Under the pieces are notes generated by a model. The model had not been told where the DNA came from and ran no database searches. It saw nothing but the letters and a program-made list of their open reading frames with translations. The translations under genes were made by a program, and so were the position numbers. A DNA stretch of 64,000 nucleotides from positions 15,234-79,233 of the forward strand of contig MNCI01003401.1 of the NCBI GenBank assembly GCA_015680685.1. The letters run 5' to 3'. This DNA comes from Gnetum montanum (taxonomy: Eukaryota > Streptophyta > Gnetopsida > Gnetales > Gnetaceae). Positions 33,901 to 44,528 of this stretch are shown here, in pieces; position 1 is the first letter of the stretch; every line of letters begins with the position of its first letter.

Positions 33901-34548
33901 TAAAATCAACATGGGAAATATGTTGAATTTTTGCAATAGGATTTTCATTACAGATGCTTTACCTTTAAGGATGAATGAGAAAGCTACCTGTGAAAAAAAA
34001 TGTGTAAAACCTCCTGGTTTGTCTGAAGTCCTGACTCTGTCTTTTTATGTATAAATGCATTATAATACCCTATTTTTGTTAATCATATTTGAATGCACCA
34101 GAGATGTAATTACAATTTTATATCTTATTTTGAAACATTAAAATGTTGAAGGCAGTTTCTTTTAGTTAAGCCAGCACATTAAGGGTTAGTTTGATTTGTG
34201 CTTGATAATCATCTTGGCTTTGTCTCAATTTAATTCTTGCTTAATACACAAATTACAATAACATCAATTCTTTTTTAAATGCAAATTTTTTAAAGCTAAG
34301 CCAAGATCATAGAAACAGCTAGAGAAGTGTTTTATAACACACAAAGGGATAATTTGATTGGTGCTTAATACACTCCCTAAAGTAGTATTTGAGATAGTTT
34401 GGTACATGGAGATATGTTAGGAATTTGAACATATTCGCAGATTATTTTGCTGATATGGTCTTGACATTACGTTTTTGCTTTGGCCATAAAAAAACATTTG
34501 TGAAAGGATTTTTCTGAGAGGCAGGGTCAGCTGGCAATTGATACATAC

Positions 34549-34599
34549 CAGTCAAAGGGCATTCTGCCAATGAGAAGCTCAAGCAGCACAACACCAAAT
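34549..34599 (-). pseudogene. Kinase C-lobe exon of the STRUBBELIG-like pseudogene
   Basis: A 51-nt exon encodes FGVVLLELLIGRMPFD between an ACATACAG acceptor and a GTATGT donor. The motif is the helix after the APE/DVYS region in plant receptor kinases, and the exon limits match the small exon usual in this family. Confidence 0.65.
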
Positions 34600-34739
34600 C
34601 TGTATGTATATATCACTCTTTGTAGTATACATTCCTGCCATGGCATGTTCAAGAGTGTTGTTCCCGAAAGAATTCAAGATATGCGTAGGGGCCTACAAAT
34701 AAACTATGTAATGTCAATGTGTCTAATTGTATCGAAATC

Positions 34740-34896
34740 NNNNNNNNNNNNNNNNNNNNNNNNNNNNNNNNNNNNNNNNNNNNNNNNNNNNNNNNNNNNN
34801 NNNNNNNNNNNNNNNNNNNNNNNNNNNNNNNNNNNNNNNNNNNNNNNNNNNNNNNNNNNNNNNNNNNNNNNNNNNNNNNNNNNNNNNNNNNNNNNN
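34740..34896. other. Assembly gap (157 N)
   Basis: The N run separates the minus-strand C-lobe exon from the plus-strand catalytic-loop segment. Confidence 0.95.
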
Positions 34897-35198
34897 AAGA
34901 TTGCACTCGGCATAGCCAAGGCTTTGCAGTGAGTTTTCCTTTCTTTATAACCTGCTGAATATATCATTTATTTATTTTGCACAAAGGATCAACAATACAG
35001 GCTATGACGTTTTGGTTTGGCAAATATTTGCACGAGATTTGCATGCTTCCTATTGTGCACAAAAACTTTAAGGCAGCAAACATTTTACTTGATGACAATC
35101 TCTACCCACATCTGTCAAACTCTAGAGTAGCCACATGTACTATTAGAGCAGAGTGTCAGGTGCTGTAGTTTTCGTATTTACAGTATGCCTACAACAGG
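34897..35198 (+). pseudogene. Kinase catalytic-loop exons, in opposite orientation to the rest
   Basis: The first part encodes KIALGIAKALQ up to a GTGAGT donor at about 34930. After a short intron the frame gives [36 protein letters not shown], ending near 35160 at CAG-GTGCTG. These are subdomains VIa-VII of the same STRUBBELIG-like kinase. The segment is a separate contig between the N run at 34740-34896 and the single N at 35199, and it is the only piece of the gene on the plus strand. Turning it round would restore the expected exon order. Confidence 0.75.
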
Positions 35199-35992
35199 NA
35201 CGGTCATTAATAGACTGGTATGCTGTTAAGTATAAAACTATAAGTGATATTCTGAGTTCCCTTTTCCAAGAACTCAAGAAAATATTTAATAGAAATAAAG
35301 CAAAGAACGAAATAAAGACAGAATCAAATCAATCTATTGGTTTGCTTGGTTGTGGGTTTCAAGCTGTGAAGAGGCCCATTCCCCATTTCAAAATCTCCCA
35401 GACTTTAAATTTTTAGAGGCAGAATCAAATCCAAACTCCTAAGTCCTGGGACTGAAGACTGATTCAACTGTATTTTATTCAAATTTCCACCAGAGTTCAG
35501 ATTTGGGTTGAGAATGAAATTGTTCAGGGCATAGGGAATTGAAATGCAATCAAGATTGGATTTTTGGAACAGAGGAACAGCTCAAATAAACCATATTTAA
35601 ATTATTAAGGATGCAGCACTGGCTAGCGTTGGATTCTACTCCAAAAAGCTTAAAATGGTATCGGTCTGACCTCCCACCGTTAAAATAAAGTGTAAGATTT
35701 CAAGGACAAAAGCCATCTCATCAACCAATTTTTACGTTTACCAAGTTTCGTACAATTTGGGTGTTAAAAATTAGTTTAAAGTTACTAGGAGTTGTACCAA
35801 TGACTTCTTGAAAAAGTGGAATGCTGCAAACTATTAAAAAAGAAAGGAAATGGATAACACATGATCCACAGTCTTCGCATGTTGGAAAAGAGGAATGCTC
35901 AACAATATGCACAAACCGGTTTCTGATATAACTATACAAACATGAAGTGCATAAATTTTCATGGTAAGCATGTACACCCAAATATGTTTTAC

Positions 35993-36238
35993 CTTTCCGT
36001 TTGGAAATTTGCCTCTATAAACTTGTCCCACCTTTCCCTCTCCAATCAAATTTTCTTGACTGAAAAAATTAGTTGCTACCAACAAATCTGTCAAAGAAAA
36101 TGCATTTGCAACTAAGGGACTTTTGATAATGTTACCAATAGATTCGCTCTTGTTGACATTGCCACTATTGCTTCTTGGAGGCAGCCTCTGTGACATAGAA
36201 TTTGGTTGTCTACTCTCAACATCCATTGTTACACACAA
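35993..36238 (-). pseudogene. Juxtamembrane and kinase N-lobe exon
   Basis: The frame gives a Ser/Asn-rich juxtamembrane stretch, then NAFSLTDLLVATNFFSQENLIGEGKVGQVYRGKFPNGK and an exact GTAAAA donor at 35992. The glycine loop GEGKVGQVY is present. The exon boundary after NGK matches the family. An ATG at 36226 opens the visible frame but is probably internal to the original exon. Confidence 0.7.
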
Positions 36239-36783
36239 AATTCAAAAAGAGCATGTTCAACAAAAATATTGATGTGTCGTAACTGGATAATGTAATATTA
36301 AAAAAGCTTCATACATGCTTTGCTCATAGTAGGAAATTATATGCATTATTTCTATCATACTTAGGAGAGCACAAACTAATGAACAGTATTCTAAGTTAAT
36401 GAATCAAGAAAATGAAATAAACCTACTCAGCCTTCATTCAACCAACCAATTATGGGAATTTCATTGTCTCAAAAAGGATAAACAGATTATGTTTGGATAT
36501 GCAAATGGCCATAGCAACAACAATAGAGAGGCAGTTGCAATTCAGCAACAATATTGGAGGTAAGAAAGATGACAAATCGTTGATGACCGCATGCCTCTTT
36601 TGTGTAGGAATGCTTTACCGGTTCACTTTCAACTCAAGAGCGAACAACGGTGGCATGCACAAACAATTTTACAATGACCATAATTACAATAGCTTGGTTT
36701 AGCAAACGAAGTTAGATTTTAGATTTCTGTTTTTGTTTGTTTAAAAAAGTGATCTGTTTTTCAATGTGGGTTTGATAAGTCCA

Positions 36784-36956
36784 ATGGGGGAATTAAAGAA
36801 GTTACTTGAAGAAGGGAAGATTAAGTATGCTGGGCTTTCAGAACCATCTGCAGATACCATTAGGAGAGCCCATGCTGTTCATCCCATCATAGCTGTGCAG
36901 ATAGAGTGGTCACTTTGGAACAGAGATGTGGAGGAATAAGTTATTCCTACTTGCAG
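36784..36956 (+). pseudogene. Aldo-keto reductase exon fragment
   Basis: The 57-codon frame reads [20 protein letters not shown], then [29 protein letters not shown], a stop (TAA at 36937-36939) and VIPTC. It matches an internal exon of plant NADPH-dependent aldo-keto reductases (auxin-induced ARG2/perakine reductase type), where the sequence runs on as EE-x-IIPTCRELG. The exon ends TTGCAG-GTGTTA, consistent with the known donor after Cys-Arg. The active-site Tyr and Lys lie in other exons, which are absent. It sits antisense in an intron position of the receptor-kinase pseudogene, and the nonsense codon marks it as dead. Confidence 0.75.
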
Positions 36957-37611
36957 GTGTTACTGCTTTCTTCAGATATTGTTGTCCTGTTTTATTTTTT
37001 TTAACCTTTATTGTAATATTTCACTTTTCATTTTCTTTTTACCGGATACTTTAATCCACTGAATCTTTCTTATCCACTGATATTTATGTCTATTTGAAAA
37101 GATGAATACTAAAAAACGGTATTGTGAATTGGATGATGTTTGTGACAGTGGGAAGAGGCTACAGTCTTAGCTTCCTATTGTTGTCTAGCATTATGGTAGG
37201 TATGCATACATCATGATGATGATGCATGGTGAGATTAAAAGCGTTTTTTATAGTTTTTAAATTAGCAAAAGGGTAGGGCCTTGATGATTCCATGCATAAA
37301 AACTTACAATCTGGCTTATTTTGGCTATCCAAACTTGGATTCTATAACCACCAGTAATAAAAAGGATCTGCATTGTCTACCTCACTGTTTGTTGCTTAAT
37401 AATATAAACAATAAGGTAACAACCAGTTTCAAACAATGCAAAGGCAACTGTATAAATAAAATAACACCCAAGAACAATAGATGTCAAATACAGACAATGC
37501 ATGCTCAAACTCTTCATAAAATGAAAGGAAGATAATGTTGGTAAAAGCACCTATACTTTCTTCGAACATCTGCACGTTGGATTGTCACAGGACACGGTGT
37601 TGCCATTTGAT

Positions 37612-37905
37612 TCATTTGAGTTTTTGGATGATCTCCAATGCAACCAAGAGCACTAGTATGATACTTCCAAGTGGTATGCCCATCAGACAGGCCTTTTTTA
37701 CCACCACTTTCATTTTTTGTATTAGGACAGAAATGCTTTGTAGCAGGTGCTTTAGCGTGAAGGCCATCACTGGTATTATTGAGATGACAGATTGCCTTCT
37801 GGGATGAAGAGGATGCTTGATACGGAGGGGGGTGCTTGATATGGAGCTGTGGTTGTCCTGCAGGGAGCTGAAGCTCACCAAAGATTCCTTAAACGGAAGG
37901 TCCGA
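37612..37905 (-). pseudogene. Stalk and transmembrane part of the receptor-kinase pseudogene
   Basis: One frame gives HPPPYQASSSSQKA and NESGGKKGLSDG, like the Pro/Ser stalk and the GKKGLSGG box that precede the membrane helix in STRUBBELIG receptors. The hydrophobic helix itself (MGIPLGSIILVLLVALEII, then KLK) appears in the next frame, so a frameshift lies between them, near 37680. This is read by eye and is weaker than the kinase-domain pieces. Confidence 0.45.
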
Positions 37906-37909
37906 ATCA

Positions 37910-38470
37910 AATATCGCTGCTCCGGAAACAAGGTATAAAGCAATGTCTTCTTTAGCTGAAACAACATAAGCAAGTAAGCGAGCAGAGCAACGCATGAGCA
38001 AAGTTTGAAATGAGAAGAAGAAGAACAGCGCGGAATGCCTTCTTATATACATGATGCCAGGGTCCCATTGGCATGCCTATATGAACACAAACAAACAGAG
38101 CGATTTCAGCGACAGCAATAAAAAGGAACGGAACTTTAAAGTTTTCCGCAAAAATCACATGAATTTGCCATCCGTTTTGCGGCGAGTAGAGCATCTGATT
38201 CCAAATAGCAACAGCCGGCCAAGAAATTGAATTTTCAAAACTTACCAAGGATTTGATATGGCGATGATGGAGCAGTCCACGAAGGTGAAGCTGCCGATGT
38301 AGCTGTTGCCGAAGTGGAAATGGAATAGGAGTAGTTCTTTGTGTGCAGTTCAGTCGAACCAGGAACAGCAAGACAATGGCATCAAGCTCTGGCCATTGCT
38401 GATCTTCGGAATAATAAATTGGATTTTGCATTCCGTGCTTTGTTCGATAATATTTCTCCAATCTCCTCGA
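37910..38470 (-). other. Unassigned open stretch upstream of the receptor-kinase pseudogene
   Basis: A 169-codon minus-strand frame (38461-37952) is the longest in the window without N, but its translation has no recognised motif and no close relation to LRRs. A GTAAGT donor-like site follows CCTTG near 38249. It may be a decayed 5' part of the neighbouring gene. I do not call a gene. Confidence 0.3.
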
Positions 38471-38883
38471 TATTCTAGTTAGGAAACCATGGTAAGACGG
38501 TTAAAAATTAATCCATAAAATGAAAATTTAAAAATAGCCTAACTTTTAGTTACTTATTTTTTAATTTGTTTCCGAATGTTACACGGCTTAACTGATTTCT
38601 AAAGATGGTGTTTGTAGCGGATTGGAATGGTTAGCAAGTTAATTGGTATATGCACATTGCATATGGTACTTCGTCATGAATTTAAGCTATATGTTGAAAG
38701 ATAAATGTTTTGATTTATACATGATATGGTAGGTCCATGGATAAATTGTGTTGACTTATTAATGAAGCTCATGATTTTCTAAACATAACCTATTCATTTT
38801 TTGTAGGAGTAATTAATTAAGTGATATCATCATTATCTTGTCTTGTCTTAATAAAGAGGAGTTGGCTAAATTAATTAAAAGAG

Positions 38884-39028
38884 GAAGGGGTATTGGAATC
38901 TGAAATAATTGAAACAGAGGCACACCCCAAAATATATAAAAGTTCGTAACTCAATGCTCCTTAGTAGAATCAAAACTATCACATGGGTTTACCACACTAA
39001 GACCCATACCACTAGGCTAACACTTGAT
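38884..39028 (-). repeat. tRNA-derived SINE-like element, copy 1
   Basis: The minus strand begins AAGTGTTAGCCTAGTGGT (box A-like) and has GATAGTTTTGATTCT (box B-like) about 45 bp on. The body contains TTTTGGGGTGTGCCTCTGTTTCAATTATTT, shared with copies 2 and 3. It is opposite in orientation to copies 2 and 3. Confidence 0.55.
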
Positions 39029-39099
39029 TGTTTAAATTAATTAAGTAATATGATCTCTTAGGTTTGCATGATCCTACTTACTGATTGGTGTAACAATGA

Positions 39100-39252
39100 A
39101 GTGTTAGCCTAATGGTAAGACACTTGATTTAGAAGCTCCAAGTCATGGTTTCAGTTCTAGTGGGCAATGCTAGGTTTTAAAGTTCTAATTGGACTATATA
39201 CCTTGGGGTGTACCTATGTTTCAATTATTTTAGGTTATAACACCCTCCACTT
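39100..39252 (+). repeat. tRNA-derived SINE-like element, copy 2
   Basis: AGTGTTAGCCTAATGGTAAG at the head, GGTTTCAGTTCTAG as box B, body CTTGGGGTGTACCTATGTTTCAATTATTTTAGG and tail ATAACACCCTCCACTTATT. It is clearly related to copy 1. It does not fold as a full tRNA gene. Confidence 0.55.
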
Positions 39253-39415
39253 ATTTATTCATATCACTTTAATATTTTATATTTTAAAGACTCCTTCACC
39301 AATAGAGTTTGACATAATTGAAGCAACTTAAAAGAGGAAAAAACCTTGTCATATTTTTATTTGACTTAAAGATCACTTCACTAGAAATAAAGTGTGCCCT
39401 AATTAAAGCAACCTA

Positions 39416-39529
39416 GTGGTACGAGTCTTAGCTTAGTAACCTTAGGTCATAGGTTTGATTCTACAAGGTAGCACTGACTTATAAACTTCCATAAATTTTG
39501 GGTTATTTTAGGTTTCAACACCCCCAATT
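39416..39529 (+). repeat. tRNA-derived SINE-like element, copy 3, with target duplication
   Basis: It starts GTGGTACGAGTCTTAG, with box B-like AGGTTTGATTCTAC and tail GGGTTATTTTAGGTTTCAACACCCCC. It is flanked by 14-bp direct repeats ATTAAAGCAACCTA (39402-39415 and 39530-39543), the mark of LINE-assisted insertion. Confidence 0.6.
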
Positions 39530-39589
39530 ATTAAAGCAACCTAAAAGGAAGAGAGTATAAATAAATACATATATTGCATAAAAAAAAAG

Positions 39590-39700
39590 TTAAAGAATGG
39601 CCAAAGGAAGAAAAAAAAAGGATCATCACCCAAAGCCACAGTGCTCTTCCTACTAAGTAGGGTCCTCAGAGAGTTGGTAGATGAGTGAAAGCCTAAACTC
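39590..39700 (-). repeat. Dispersed repeat, copy 2
   Basis: Partner of 15050-15150: AAAGGATCATCACCCAAAG, then GTAGATGAGTGAAAGCCTAAACT. Family not recognised. Confidence 0.45.
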
Positions 39701-39881
39701 TTTAGGTGGCTACCCCTAGGCTCCAACCCAGGTCTTCAACTTGAATGTAATAGACATGATTGTGATTAAATAAAAAGTAAAATGAAAACTAAAATTTTAT
39801 AATGTTCGTAAACCCTCTAGATCTATTAGAGAGTAGAAATATACATGCTATGAGTTTTGAAAACATAATTAAGAAAGTTAC

Positions 39882-40716
39882 TAATGAGCAATGAGGTACC
39901 ACTACGCTCAACCATATGAATACGAACGTTTCAAGCACGATCCGATCGAATTCCAAGGACTAAGTGCTTATGTGCCTTTGTGGAACAAGAATGGGTTGGT
40001 TAATCATTGTCTTCCTAAACTTACTTGTATGTCACAATTGTATGGTTAAGTAAGCTTGAGGCATATGATTTTTATAGCTTTTATGTTTTTATGTCCTATG
40101 CTAATAAGGGAGGAGAGAGATAACTAAGTGACTAATTTAACTTAACTACTCATTAACTAAGTTCCAACTAATCCTAACACCAGCATCTGTTCCCACTTGC
40201 CGTACACATCCTAAACTAGTGTAACGCTATTGGGATTACCAAACGCTAATCGTTACTGGGTTACCAAGCGTTACACACATGCTCGAAGTCGTCGTACTGA
40301 GTGTATTTACTTAAGAAGGTGTAGGGTGAGAGAAGACATTAATTAACTAGGAAAGCATTTAATAACATCAATTAACACTCATTAATCTATTCTGGATGCT
40401 GCAAGGTTTATCATAAAGTTCGTCTTTATTGCCATACACAAAGTGTGCTTAGGTACACAATGCTCAAATAAAGATCTGTTCACTCTATGACTCCTACTGC
40501 GGGCATGCAGAAATAATTCTAACTTTGGGAGGGAGAAAAGGCAAGAGTTTGGCTAAGGGACTAACTATCTATTGCAAAACCAAGTGTGCCCACCTCTTAT
40601 TTATAGGCAAGGAGATAGCTCCTGATATCAGGTATCCGACATTGCATGGTAGGCTCTGATATCGTAGACCCGATATCGTGGATGTGATATCGCAGCCCTG
40701 ATATCATGATTCATCA
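39882..40716 (-). repeat. 3' LTR of element B
   Basis: It pairs with 49046-49860. On plus it begins TAATGAGCAATGAGG (TGATGAGCGATGAGG in the partner) and ends GATTCATCA. GATATC motifs lie at 40621-40707; the TATA box is TTATTTATAGGC (plus) near 40597. Confidence 0.9.
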
Positions 40717-42663
40717 TATACCCACGACTGAATGAAAACTCATCCTCGTGTTCCTTACAAAATATTGGGAAGGTATGGGATTATTAACTAATTGACAACT
40801 AATGGTGGAATGGGATGATAGACTCAACGTGCCCAATGAATAGATCAATAAGCATATTACAACATTAGTGTTCATGACCATTGTGGTGAACACTCATACA
40901 TAAATGAAATCCAAGCCTTTATTTGGTAACTTGAAGAGAAAGAGAGAGAGAAAGAAGATGAAGCGTGTTGCTGCCAATGCCGAGCTTGTGCCTTTCGTTG
41001 TTTATCCATAGCCACACCACCAAACTTGCTCCTTTCGTAAATGCTCCAGTTCCAGTCCATCTTGATTGCTTCCTCCATGCCTAGTCCATTGTTTGTATGA
41101 TCGCCATCTGCACACACAACACAGTCACAAATGAGCAAGGATAGATGAACCACAATGCAGTTGATACCTTGCCTCGATATGAAGCGCATTGGCTAAGTTA
41201 TGGTTATGTTAGAAATTGGTTCGAAGATTTATCATTGGTGACTACCCAAGGTGTAAGGGTTAGGCAAATAGTAGAAAGAAAAAAAATTGAAAATTTTTTG
41301 CTAGGGCCCCCATGACTAAGAGCAAACCTCTAGTAGCTATAAGATGGAAAAATATGAGGAACAAGAAAGATGGAAAAAATATCAACGGCAATGCCAATAC
41401 AATGGATGTCATGGATGGGGATGAAATAAGAAATGATTGATTGCAAGAAATGTTTAAGGGAAAGAAGTTAACATTTGCACCAAAAAGGAATGCCAGTGGG
41501 TCCTCCCCAAAGCAGGCTCATGCCATTTATGCCTTGACAAACCCACAAACCAAAGAGTCTGTAGGCTCTAGGAATGTCATTTGGAAGCAAGAGTTAAAAA
41601 ATTGCCCACAAGAGTTTACCAAAGAAAAACAATGCATCAACCCAGAGACGGACTAATGATAAAATCAACAATGAGGTGGAAAATGGAAAGAAATATGGAG
41701 AGGAGAGAATGGAATGGAATCCCAAGAACAAGGTTGTGTAAAGTCTCTTGTGTATTTTATGGTTAATGTGACTAAGTAGAACTCTTCCCAAATCCAGACT
41801 CAAACAGACCACATCCAGTGACCTCGCATCAACACACTTAACCAATCCATCCACTTGAAGCAACAAGAATGCTTCCACAAAGAGTCACCACCATTTCGAA
41901 GAGAGCGAGATGGAGAAGTAGGAAGCAAGAAAGGGCCTTAGCTAGAGGGAACCTTTAGGCATGGGTAACATGTCTTTCCAGTGCCATAACCAGTGCTTGT
42001 AGCCCATATTGCTTTATTATGTCTAAGGGATGTGCTTTGAATTCTCACTTTTTTACTCTCTTTGTTTTTTTTTTTTGCATGAGAACCACATCATGTAAAG
42101 ACTTATTTTTATTGACTCAACTTCTTGATATTTGATTGATGGAAGAATGGTGGAAAACCCAAGAAAAAACATCCAAGCACTTAAGAGAATGGCTAGCACA
42201 AATGCATTGAATCCCCTTGAAGTCATACCCTTTCATCCCTTGAGTCCTTCCTTGGTTTGAAGAATACCCAACCACTAATTTATTAACAAGTTCACTTAGA
42301 AAAAAGGGACTGTACAGTTCCAAGCCAGAGGAGACCATATAGTTGAATGGATGAGTGGACGGCGTGGACTCATTGCCTGTTTTACCAAAAGAACCATACC
42401 TTAATATCAGCATCATAATTCAAAGGTAAAAATCAAACATTAGCAATCAATATGATATAATTCAATCCACCATCATGAGCACTTATTGGATGACAAATAA
42501 AAGTAAATTAAGTAAACAAAGAAATAGTAAAAATATGAATGATGGTGTAAAACAAAAAATAAGAAAAGTTGGAAAAATGTGCAAAGAAAAAATGTGTAAA
42601 ACAAAAATGTGTAAAAGAAATGTGTAAAACAAAAATTCGAAAAGAACTGAGGGCCTAGAACAG
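40717..42663 (-). other. 3' internal region of element B, with a 105-codon frame at 40872-41189
   Basis: On the minus strand it ends in ACGAGGATGAGTTTTCATTCAGTCGTGGGTATA before the 3' LTR. Shared blocks are at 42204-42230, 41947-41980 and 41490-41515. The open frame at 41189-40872 (MRFISRQGINC to SPQWS) matches the end of the short frame of A, but the middle is read in a different frame in A. A splice-acceptor-like TTGTGTGTGCAG precedes an ATG at 41107. Coding is uncertain. Confidence 0.5.
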
Positions 42664-44115
42664 TTAGCATAGGTGGCCATCTCCCCCATGATTGAGTTGG
42701 AAAGAGGAGATTCGAAATAGTGAGCAAGTTTGTCCACCAATAGAGGTAGCATGTGTATTGGTTGTCCTAAGCTCATTGAAGGGTTTAGTTTGTTGCATGT
42801 TGACCAACAAATTCTTGTCCGGGCTCTCAGGTTTGTATATTTTCATGGCCCCTGAAGGAAAAGTTGCATAAATAATATAAGTTCCTTCCCACAGTGTTTG
42901 AAATTTAGTATGTTGTGGCACATGTGTGGGATTCCAGAAGAGAACCTTATCTCCTAGTTGATATTTAACTTTCCTAATTCTTAGGTCATGACATTGTTTA
43001 TTGAATGCCTTGTGCAATTCGTTAAATGACAGGGCAGCTAGCCGATTTTCATCTAGCAAGTTAAGGGTTACTAACTGTTGTTTCTATGCTAGATCAAGGT
43101 CAAGGTTGAGATCACATGCCATGGATAGTGTACAAAGCTCAGTTTGAATGGGAAGCATTGGTAATTTACCATACACTAACTCATAGCGAGAGTAGCTTGT
43201 AGGGAGTTTCCATGTGGAGCAGTATGCCCAAAGAGCATTATTTAGTTTAGTGCTCTAGTCTCACCTATACTTGCTAATAGTTCTTGTCAATATCTTCGTA
43301 ATCTCCCTGTTGATGACTTTGACTTGATCATTTTCTTGGGGGTGGTATGGTGTAGTCAATTTATGCTCAACCCCTAAGCATTGCATTAATTTCCAAAAAA
43401 TTGCACCTGTGAAGTGTGTACCATTGTCTGAAATAAGTGCACGTGGCATACCAAACCTATTTATGATTTGTTGTTGAAAAAATTGTGTAGCTGTAGATGA
43501 TGTACAATCTTTAACAACAACTGCTTTGGCCTATTTTGTTAAGTAGTTAACGACAACTACGATATAAGCTTTTCCATTGGATATTGGTGTAATCGACCCC
43601 ATGAAATCAATTCCCTAAATGTCGAAGGGTTCTAACAGTTGAATCCATTGTTGCAGACCCTCCATTCTAGTAGTCATTCCCCCATCACATTCACAGCACT
43701 CACAAGATTGGACAAAATGATGAGTGTCTCGAAACAATGTAGGCCAATAATATCCTACGAGTAGGAGGATCTTAATGGCTGTTCGTCTCCCAACATAATG
43801 ACCCCCACAAGGACCCTCATGAGCATCTTGGAGAACTCATAGTTGATCTATATCGGGAACACACCATCGAACTAAGCCATCGAGACATACTTTGTAAAGT
43901 TTCCCATTAATCTCCATAAAGTACTTGGCTCAGTGAAGAAACTATTGTTTCTTCTTAAGGTTTAACTCTTGTGGTGTTTGTTGGGTGAGGAGATAGGTAA
44001 GAATGCCACTGTACCAGCTTGTCTCCATAGGTGATTGATTATTCACTACACTAGCAAAGAGGAATTCATCAGGAAAATAATCAGAAATTGGATACTCATC
44101 CTCTTTGTTATCCCA
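42664..44115 (-). pseudogene. Integrase relic of element B
   Basis: The zinc-binding part reads HEGPCGGHYVG..FVQSCECCECDGG. The core has GIDFMG (catalytic Asp), RALISDNGTHFTGA (second Asp) and TPYHPQENDQVKVINREI, where the position of the catalytic Glu, which C keeps in GQAEVTNREI, is Lys (QVKV). The C-terminal region 43059-42664 is one open frame with VKYQLGDKVLFWNPTHVP and WEGTYIIYATFPSG and ends HGGDGHLC. Stops occur after FDI, in LTKx and SKYRx. A live copy would insert the DNA copy into chromosomes. Confidence 0.8.
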
Positions 44116-44528
44116 TCACCATTGAGACAAATGATCAGCAACTACATTCTTGATGCCTTTACGATGAATCATCGTTAAATCCAAGTCTTGTAAGATTACA
44201 AGCCATTGTATGATACGAGGGCTTACCATTGGCTTATTCATGAGGAACCAGATTACACTATGATTTGTATGTATATATACTTTATATCCCAATACATAGT
44301 GTTTAAACTTTTCTAGTGCAAACACTATAGCCATTAATTCTCTCTCTGTGTAGTGTAGTTAAGTTGTGCACCAACAATACTTCTACTTGCACAGTGGATG
44401 TAATAAGGACGCTTCTGGTCATCTAACTATGTAAGTATGGTTCCTAAGGCATAGTTGGACACGTTAGTCATGATATGGAATGGTTTGGACTAGTCAAGAG
44501 CTTGTAGGATGGGCGTTTCTACTAGCTT
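44116..44528 (-). pseudogene. RNase H relic of element B
   Basis: HTNHSVIWFLMNK and MAIVFALEKFKHYVLGYKVYI are clear; TNVSNYALGTILT replaces the catalytic IDAS motif, and the HTD Asp is Asn. At least two catalytic acids are lost. Homologous to 22267-22690. Confidence 0.75.

Larger units (their letters stand above)
34549..37905 (-). pseudogene. STRUBBELIG-type LRR receptor kinase pseudogene (scattered pieces)
   Basis: Minus-strand pieces in order: a Pro/Ser stalk and membrane segment (37905-37612), juxtamembrane plus kinase N-lobe (about 36238-35993) and a kinase C-lobe exon (34599-34549). The catalytic-loop segment (34897-35198) reads on the plus strand. The wording [42 protein letters not shown] (HKNF in place of HRDL, typical of this pseudokinase-like family) and FGVVLLELLIGRMPFD is that of the STRUBBELIG receptor family, plasma-membrane receptors in plant tissue patterning. 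The LRR ectodomain and the end of the kinase domain are not visible. A frameshift in the membrane segment, a missing C-terminus and an inserted antisense exon of another gene argue for a pseudogene. Confidence 0.7.

Noticed and set aside
34570-34967. Frames of 62-120 codons on both strands at 34570-34967
   Set aside because: They are artefacts of the 157-N gap.
37952-38461. 169-codon minus-strand frame as a gene
   Set aside because: Longest frame without N, but no motif, no supporting splice pattern and low-information translation; kept only as an unassigned stretch.
39100-39165. A tRNA gene
   Set aside because: Box A/B-like words are present but no acceptor stem or anticodon arm can be paired; it fits a SINE head better.
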